A DNA stretch of 59,426 nucleotides from Dehalococcoidia bacterium. GTDB lineage: Bacteria; Chloroflexota; Dehalococcoidia; Lucifugimonadales; Lucifugimonadaceae. Positions 54,175-59,426 of this stretch are shown one piece after another. The notes beneath the pieces are model-generated. The model did not search any database. It saw only the letters and a list, made by a program, of their open reading frames with translations, and was not told the origin of the DNA. The stretch is taken from contig PBVQ01000003.1 in NCBI GenBank assembly GCA_002728715.1, positions 1 through 59,426 of the forward strand, given 5' to 3'. The position numbers and the translations under genes are program-made. The number at the start of each line of letters is the position of its first letter. Within the stretch, counting starts at the first letter, position 1.

Positions 54175-55913
54175 TTGTTATCTACTTTCTTAATTATATC
54201 TTCACTCATTACTAGTGGTTTTTGGTAGCCTTCTTTCCATGTTGCATCAATTCCCATAACTCCAGAATAGACTGGCGCTATATTCACAAATTTAGAATTT
54301 GAAAACATAACATCCCTTACAGCATCAAAGCGGGTAAAAATTCCCCAAATAAGATTTTCATCATCATTTATATCAACATCATCTGAAACTACCACTATCA
54401 TCTTAATTTTACTCAATAATGGATTTTCAAGCGCAGAAATTAAAGTATCTCTACCATTATTTTTTGTAGCTATAACTAATAATGTGTTTGAAATAAACCT
54501 ATATGCATAAACATCAGGAATGATATCAGCTAGATTACCAGGTATAGGAATAGCACTAATATAATTATGAACATTTTCTCTAGACGTTGCATCAAGAATC
54601 ATCTTTGAACCTCTATTTATTGTCCCACTTGTGAAATCTAAAGTATCTGCTGCAGTTTTAGACAATAAATGAAATCCAGATTCTGGATTAAAGTTTTTTC
54701 TGATGGACTGTAAAACCTCTTTGTAGTTTTTTGGATTAACATCATGATCAACAAGTATAAGAGTTTTAGTTAATGATAATTGACCTTCACCTAACAATCC
54801 TAATGCTGTCTTCAATGGTTCTTGTTCATACCTATTGTCAACAGAAACTACCAATAAATTATGAAACCCAGCTTCGTAATATGCCCACATGTCTACAACA
54901 TCTTTTCTAATAATTTTTATTAGCGGAGTTAATGCTAATTGAGCTGCATCACCAAGAAACTTATCTTCCTGCGGGGGTTTACCTACAACAGTTGCTGGGT
55001 ATACTGGATTTTTTCTAGATGTGATGCTAGTAATCTCAAAAACAGGATGATCATCCGCCTGCGAATAATGACCAAAATGATCCCCAAAAGGACCTTCTAA
55101 TCTTCGAACTCTGGGCTGGAGTCTACCTTCAAATATAAATTCAGCATTTGCCGGTACATTCAAGTCAACTGTTTTAGCTTTTGTAATAGGCGTTCTGATA
55201 CCTCTTACTATTCCTGAAAAGGCCACTTCGTCTAAACCTTCAGGCAGAGGCATTATAGAAGCTAAAATTAGACTCGGGTCACCTCCGACAGCTACAGCCA
55301 TATCTAGAGGTTGATTCAATTTTTCTGCATTTTGGTAATGGAAACCTCCTCCTTTTTGAATTTGCATGTGCATACCTGTAGTAAGAGAATCAAAAACTTG
55401 CATCCTATACATACCCATGTTCATAGTATTATCTTTGGGATCTTTTGATACAACTAATGGTAGTGTTATAAATCTTCCACCGTCTTCAGGCCAACATTTC
55501 AAAACTGGAATTTGGTTAAGATTATATTTATTTTCCTCTTGTTGAACAATTGCCCCTCTAACTTTTTTGGGTCTAATTTTTAAAAGCCTCCATAAAGTTT
55601 TTTTATTTCTCCAAAAAGATGATATTTTGGGGGGATTTATATCTTGAACGAATGATAGTATCTCCTCGCCTAATTCTTCTGGAGGCCTTCCTATAGCAAT
55701 CTCTAATCTTTTCATACTAGCCATAGAGTTTATTACTAATGGTACATTCGAGCCAATAACATTTTCAAATACAATTGCCGGACTACCTTGCTTAACTGCC
55801 CGTATAGCAATTTCTGTAACTTCTAACTCAGGGTCTACTGGTTCAGTAACTCTAATAAGTTCACCTTGTTTTTCAAGTTCAAATATGAATGATTGAAAAT
55901 CAGTAAAAGACAA
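54153..55913 (-). CDS. UbiD-family prenylated-FMN decarboxylase (MqnL role)
   Basis: Decarboxylates an aromatic acid with prenylated FMN, here most likely the 6-carboxyl of the (prenylated) dihydroxynaphthoate. The E-R-E region of the active site can be traced around GRLQPRVRRLEGPFGDHFG. Other UbiD hallmarks are GMYRMQVFD, MQIQKGGGFHYQ and PPQEDKFLGD. At 586 aa it is longer than E. coli UbiD (497 aa) and matches the menaquinone-linked forms. The UbiX partner is encoded 4 nt upstream and mqnE directly downstream. Confidence 0.93.
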   Translation of the reverse strand: MSFTDFQSFIFELEKQGELIRVTEPVDPELEVTEIAIRAVKQGSPAIVFENVIGSNVPLVINSMASMKRLEIAIGRPPEELGEEILSFVQDINPPKISSFWRNKKTLWRLLKIRPKKVRGAIVQQEENKYNLNQIPVLKCWPEDGGRFITLPLVVSKDPKDNTMNMGMYRMQVFDSLTTGMHMQIQKGGGFHYQNAEKLNQPLDMAVAVGGDPSLILASIMPLPEGLDEVAFSGIVRGIRTPITKAKTVDLNVPANAEFIFEGRLQPRVRRLEGPFGDHFGHYSQADDHPVFEITSITSRKNPVYPATVVGKPPQEDKFLGDAAQLALTPLIKIIRKDVVDMWAYYEAGFHNLLVVSVDNRYEQEPLKTALGLLGEGQLSLTKTLILVDHDVNPKNYKEVLQSIRKNFNPESGFHLLSKTAADTLDFTSGTINRGSKMILDATSRENVHNYISAIPIPGNLADIIPDVYAYRFISNTLLVIATKNNGRDTLISALENPLLSKIKMIVVVSDDVDINDDENLIWGIFTRFDAVRDVMFSNSKFVNIAPVYSGVMGIDATWKEGYQKPLVMSEDIIKKVDNNWHLYTR

Positions 55914-55917
55914 TTAT

Positions 55918-56538
55918 TTAATCTCCTTTATTTACACCTAACCACGGCTTTAATAATTTGTTTTCAAACCCTAATAAAGATAGTATTCTGCCGGCAACAG
56001 TATCAACAAGATCAGAAATACTTTTAGGCTTATGATAAAATCCAGGTGAAGCTGGCAAGATAATGCCTCCCGCTTCTGTAATTGAGGTCATATTTTTTAG
56101 ATGAACAAGACTAATTGGCATTTCTCTAGGAACAATAATCAATCTTTTCCTTTCCTTTAGACACACATCTGCAGCTCTTTCTATGAGGCCATTTGAAATA
56201 CCATTTGCTACTCTACCAATAGTTCCACCTGAACAAGGAACTATGGCCATAGCCGTAACTGGATATGACCCGGAGGCAATTGGAGCAGAAACATCTTTGG
56301 AATTATAAATTTCGAGAGATCCTTTGGGTTTGTTTACCTCTGACCAAGAAAGTAATGTATCATATGTGTTTTCAAGTTTATTGTCTAGCAAAATCCCCTC
56401 TTCAACTTCGAGAACTTTTTTTCCTGCATCAGATACCACAACCTTGATGTCATGCTCTGATAGAAGTAATTGCTGCAGAACTCTCCTAGTGTATGGAACA
56501 CCACTAGAACCAGATATAGCTAAAGTGTATATGCTCAT
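55918..56538 (-). CDS. UbiX-family flavin prenyltransferase (MqnM role)
   Basis: Makes prenylated FMN, the cofactor of the adjacent UbiD-type decarboxylase. The N-terminal AISGSSGVPYTRRVLQ corresponds to the FMN-binding start of UbiX, where the usual GASG reads SGSSG. The IVPCSGGTIGRVANG segment and the PREMPISLVHLKNM motif are diagnostic. The length, 206 aa, is normal. It overlaps the UbiA-like gene by 4 nt. Confidence 0.94.
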   Translation of the reverse strand: MSIYTLAISGSSGVPYTRRVLQQLLLSEHDIKVVVSDAGKKVLEVEEGILLDNKLENTYDTLLSWSEVNKPKGSLEIYNSKDVSAPIASGSYPVTAMAIVPCSGGTIGRVANGISNGLIERAADVCLKERKRLIIVPREMPISLVHLKNMTSITEAGGIILPASPGFYHKPKSISDLVDTVAGRILSLLGFENKLLKPWLGVNKGD

Positions 56539-57410
56539 AAGTTAAGTACTTCTCCTAGAATTACAAAAATACCAAAAACAAAAGATATCACACCATTCAT
56601 TGTAAAAAATGCCATGTTTAATTTCTTTAAATTTTTATAAGAAATAAGTGATTGTTCGTAAATTAGTAGAATTTTTGTGCAGATTACACCTATAAAAAAT
56701 AATAAGCCTGCATCCAATACTATCCCCGCTAAAAACAACATTGCGACCGAAACTGTATGACATAATCTTGAAATATTTAAGGAATTTTTTATCCCAAATT
56801 TTGCAGGTATGGAGTATATATTCTGTTTTATATCAATCTCAAAATCATTAATAGCATACAAAATGTCGAAACCTACAACCCAAAACATAGCACCAACACC
56901 TAATAATAATATCCCGAGAGAAATATTACCATTTATAGCTACCTCAACAGCGGAAGGAACTATTAGGTATACGATTCCTAGACCAAAATGTGCTAGCCAT
57001 GTAAACCTCTTCAGGTATGGGTAAATAATCATCACAGCAATGGGTATTGGTAAATATTTTTGTGCTGATGAATGCAAATTAAAAACTGACAATAAAAATA
57101 AAATTAAACTAAAAGTTGTAAAAAATAACATTTGATTTATGCTTATTAAACCCTTAGGTAATGCTCGATTACTAGTCCTTGGGTTTCTAGTATCTATTTC
57201 TTTGTCGATTATACGATTTGCACCCATTCCGAATGTTCTCATAGATACCATGGCTATTATAATCCAAAATAAGATAGTATAATCTGGATTACCTTCGTAA
57301 ACGATAAAAAGTGTAAGCAAGGCAAAAGGAAGAGCAAAAATAGAATGCTCAAGTTTTATTGCTTCAGAATAAACCTTGAAATTCTCGGACAATGTTTTTA
57401 TATATGACAT
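56535..57410 (-). CDS. UbiA-family prenyltransferase (MqnP role)
   Basis: A membrane enzyme of eight to nine helices, 291 aa, that prenylates an aromatic acid. The first Asp-rich motif is NRIIDKEIDTRNPRT with the usual Asn/Asp spacing. The second is DILYAINDFEIDIKQN. In this setting it most likely attaches the polyprenyl chain to 1,4-dihydroxy-6-naphthoate before decarboxylation. It is the first gene of the minus-strand menaquinone operon; the 85-bp divergent gap upstream (57411-57495) should hold its promoter. Confidence 0.93.
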   Translation of the reverse strand: MSYIKTLSENFKVYSEAIKLEHSIFALPFALLTLFIVYEGNPDYTILFWIIIAMVSMRTFGMGANRIIDKEIDTRNPRTSNRALPKGLISINQMLFFTTFSLILFLLSVFNLHSSAQKYLPIPIAVMIIYPYLKRFTWLAHFGLGIVYLIVPSAVEVAINGNISLGILLLGVGAMFWVVGFDILYAINDFEIDIKQNIYSIPAKFGIKNSLNISRLCHTVSVAMLFLAGIVLDAGLLFFIGVICTKILLIYEQSLISYKNLKKLNMAFFTMNGVISFVFGIFVILGEVLNL

Positions 57411-57495
57411 ATAATCCTCATAGCGAATTTTTGAAAAAAATAAAAATCAGCATATAATTAATTGTATCTTCTGGAAAATTATTTGCAATTTTATT

Positions 57496-58338
57496 ATGAG
57501 TAAAAACTTAGAAAACAAGCCGAAAAAATTTAAAATTATTACTGAAGGGATTATCAACCCTGAAGGTCCTGTACTTGGACCAGATGGAAATATATACCTT
57601 GTTAGTGCTGACGAGTCTAATATTTATATGATTGATAAACAAAATAAGGTTTCATCAATTGGTAAAACAAATGGTAGGCCTAATGGATTAGCTTTTAATT
57701 CAAATGGAGAATTATTTGTTGCTGATGCAGGCCACAAAGCAATTCTCAAAATGAAAAATGGTAAATTTGATGTTTTTGTAGATGAATACGATGGATCAAG
57801 ATTAGATGGACCAAATGATTTATGCTTTCTGCCAAATGGTAACTTGTTATTCACAGACCCTGTTAGAAAACCATTACCAGACCCTTCTATAAGCCCAATA
57901 TATAGTGCTGAGCAAGGATCAGGTAAAGTAAAAGTTTTTGCTAATGATCTTGCATATCCAAATGGAATTGAGTTATCAAATGACAAAAAAAATATATTTG
58001 TTTCTGAAAGCCGAGCAAATAGATTAGTATCTTTCCTAATTGACGAAGAAGGTAATTTATTGGATCAAAAATTAATTAGAAGATTTAGAGACCCAGGACA
58101 TCCTGATGGTCTAGCCATAGATTCAAATGGGGATATACTCCAAACTTTACCGGGAATAAGATCAATATGCTACCTAGACCAAAAGGGAAAAATGAAAAAT
58201 TTATATCATATACCTGATTGGAGTCCTTCAAATATAGCATTTGGGGGAGGAAACCTTGACGAAGTTTTTGTTTGCGGTGGTTCAAAAAATGTTATCTATT
58301 CTTTTATACATGAGGTTCCAGGTAACAAAATTTTATAA
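57496..58338 (+). CDS. SMP-30/gluconolactonase-like beta-propeller hydrolase
   Basis: A six-bladed propeller protein, 280 aa, of the SMP-30/LRE family, which includes sugar lactonases. Repeated blade motifs are GPVLGPDGNIYL, GRPNGLAFNSNGELFVAD, GPNDLCFLPNGNLLFTDP and YPNGIELSNDKKNIFVSE. Likely calcium ligands are the Glu in NPEGPV, Asn in GPNDL and Asn in YPNGI, and a later Asp in HPDGLAID. No signal peptide is visible, so it probably acts in the cytoplasm. A lactonase role would fit the sugar-oxidation genes elsewhere in the window, but they are far away. Its stop abuts the mutL stop. Confidence 0.88.
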   Translation: MSKNLENKPKKFKIITEGIINPEGPVLGPDGNIYLVSADESNIYMIDKQNKVSSIGKTNGRPNGLAFNSNGELFVADAGHKAILKMKNGKFDVFVDEYDGSRLDGPNDLCFLPNGNLLFTDPVRKPLPDPSISPIYSAEQGSGKVKVFANDLAYPNGIELSNDKKNIFVSESRANRLVSFLIDEEGNLLDQKLIRRFRDPGHPDGLAIDSNGDILQTLPGIRSICYLDQKGKMKNLYHIPDWSPSNIAFGGGNLDEVFVCGGSKNVIYSFIHEVPGNKIL

Positions 58339-59426
58339 TTATTTTCTAAGAAATTCTGAATCAAGAATTTCATTTTCAATCTGCATAACTGTTGGTCTTC
58401 CATGAGGACATGTTTGAGGAGAATCACATTTTTCAAGCATTTTGATTATATTTTTCTGTTCATCCAAAGATAAAATTTGACCAGCTCTCACAGCTGAATG
58501 ACATGACAAAGATGCCACTATTTTGTCAAGCCATAAATCACTGTCTGACAAAACTATAACCTCATCTAATAAATTTTGAAATATACTTTGAATATTACCG
58601 TTGACCAAACTTATATTATTTTTTGTAATTATACTTGGAACTTCCCTTATCGCTAATGATGTAGGACCAAATGCATCAACCTGCCAACCACAATTACTTA
58701 GTTCATTTTTGTATTCGCTCAAGATACTTGTTGTGTCATTATTTACCTCTATTATCAAGGGATCTAACAAAGGCTGTGAAGATAAATGTTTTTCCTTTGA
58801 TAAATGATTAAATATTTGCTCATATTTTACCCTTTCATGAGCTGCATGTTGATCTAAAACATATAAACCATTAGGACCTTCACAAGCTATATATTTTTTT
58901 GAAAATTGCCCAATAACTCTAAGTATTGGAATAGTATTTTTCATAGTTTTGGAATATTCATTTTGCGAGTAAATCATATCTTCTAAACCATGAAATTTTT
59001 TTTCAATAAAGTCTGATTTTTCTGATGAAAACAAATTTATATTTTTTTGAGAGTCATATAAATTTTGTTCATTTTGATTAACTACTTTCACAGGAGATCT
59101 GAAACTTATAGTATTTCTAATATTTTTTTGAATCATAGAAAAAACATAATCCTCATTTATGAAACGAACCTCAGCCTTATTTGGATGTACATTTGGATCC
59201 ACTTGATTTAAAGGAGCTGTTATTCTAATAATTCCCATGGGAAATTTTCTCTGTGGTAAAAGTCCAGCAAATGATCTCTCTACAGCATAATTTAATTTTT
59301 TCGAATTTATAATTCTTCCATTAACAGACAAGATTAAATAATTTCTATTGGATTTATACATAGACGGCGATCCTATCAAGCCACTAATTTTATAATTAGA
59401 ACTTTCATTTTCATCATCAATTAGAA
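58339..59426 (-). CDS. mutL: DNA mismatch repair protein MutL, C-terminal part (cut by window end)
   Basis: The 3' two-thirds of mutL; the frame is open to the last base of the window, so the GHKL ATPase domain lies outside. Visible are the end of the transducer domain (LILSVNGRIINSK, NVHPNKAEVRF), a variable linker and the dimerisation/endonuclease domain. DQHAAHERVKYE (58819-58854) matches the DQHA-x2-E-x4-E endonuclease motif and CPHGRPT (about 58391-58410) the C-terminal metal site. This MutL is therefore expected to nick DNA itself, as in bacteria without MutH. The gene ends on the base next to the SMP-30-like stop. Confidence 0.95.
   Translation of the reverse strand, partial: LIDDENESSNYKISGLIGSPSMYKSNRNYLILSVNGRIINSKKLNYAVERSFAGLLPQRKFPMGIIRITAPLNQVDPNVHPNKAEVRFINEDYVFSMIQKNIRNTISFRSPVKVVNQNEQNLYDSQKNINLFSSEKSDFIEKKFHGLEDMIYSQNEYSKTMKNTIPILRVIGQFSKKYIACEGPNGLYVLDQHAAHERVKYEQIFNHLSKEKHLSSQPLLDPLIIEVNNDTTSILSEYKNELSNCGWQVDAFGPTSLAIREVPSIITKNNISLVNGNIQSIFQNLLDEVIVLSDSDLWLDKIVASLSCHSAVRAGQILSLDEQKNIIKMLEKCDSPQTCPHGRPTVMQIENEILDSEFLRK

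Overview
The window is a 59.4 kb piece of a very AT-rich, tightly packed bacterial chromosome. Summing the gaps between genes gives only about 1.4 kb of non-coding DNA (roughly 2.4%). Many genes overlap by 1-22 nt, TTG and GTG starts are common, and convergent genes often end on the same base. It has no mobile element, CRISPR array, rRNA or tRNA; the one RNA gene is ssrA (tmRNA). My best guess for the source is a marine Chloroflexota of the SAR202/Dehalococcoidia type. This is inferred from the low GC, the streamlining, an enolase-superfamily gene in a small catabolic cluster, peptide-type ABC uptake genes and menaquinone synthesis. No marker gene here proves it.

Layout: (1) 1-6.1 kb: a family-5 (peptide/nickel-type) solute-binding lipoprotein with its own terminator, two permeases, a beta-hydroxyacid dehydrogenase and an aldo/keto reductase. 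(2) 6.1-16.3 kb, plus strand: small membrane protein, RNase D, an unknown protein, an MscS channel, alaS, ruvX, then aroE-aroC-aroK-aroB. (3) 16.2-18.6 kb, minus: CysO-like sulfur carrier, EamA transporter, enolase-superfamily enzyme. Divergent from these at 18.7-21.6 kb are a DUF4432 mutarotase-like protein, an aldo/keto reductase and an amidohydrolase. (4) 21.7-26.7 kb: hisZ-hisG-hisD-hisC-hisB, with hisC cut by an in-frame TAA. (5) 26.7-33.8 kb, minus: purS, DUF3105, purC, purB, purD, a VOC protein, guaA, GNAT. (6) 33.9-43.8 kb, plus: tsaC, a degenerate polyprenyl-synthetase homologue, pgk, tpiA, miaA, a dapF-like gene lacking both catalytic cysteines, dapL, hflX, ctpA, smpB and ssrA. (7) 43.8-46.4 kb, minus: an iron/cobalamin-type ABC importer; then a plus-strand MFS transporter. 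(8) 47.9-57.4 kb, minus: the futalosine menaquinone operon (UbiA-, UbiX- and UbiD-like genes, mqnE, mqnA, mqnC, mqnD), then a rhomboid protease, a Zur-like regulator and ZnuA. (9) 57.5 kb to the end: an SMP-30/gluconolactonase-like gene and the 3' part of mutL.

How the genes connect: the shikimate genes make chorismate, which MqnA converts into the first menaquinone intermediate. The his and pur genes supply histidine and purines; the futalosine route to menaquinone also uses an adenosine-type nucleoside. ctpA, smpB and ssrA look like one module for ribosome rescue and disposal of tagged proteins. I found no clear new multi-gene system. The points most worth a second look are the DapF-like protein with both cysteines replaced by serine, the polyprenyl-synthetase homologue with eroded aspartate-rich motifs, the TAA inside the PLP-binding motif of hisC, and the CysO-like carrier whose Gly-Gly is masked by a three-residue tail encoded in the overlap with aroB.
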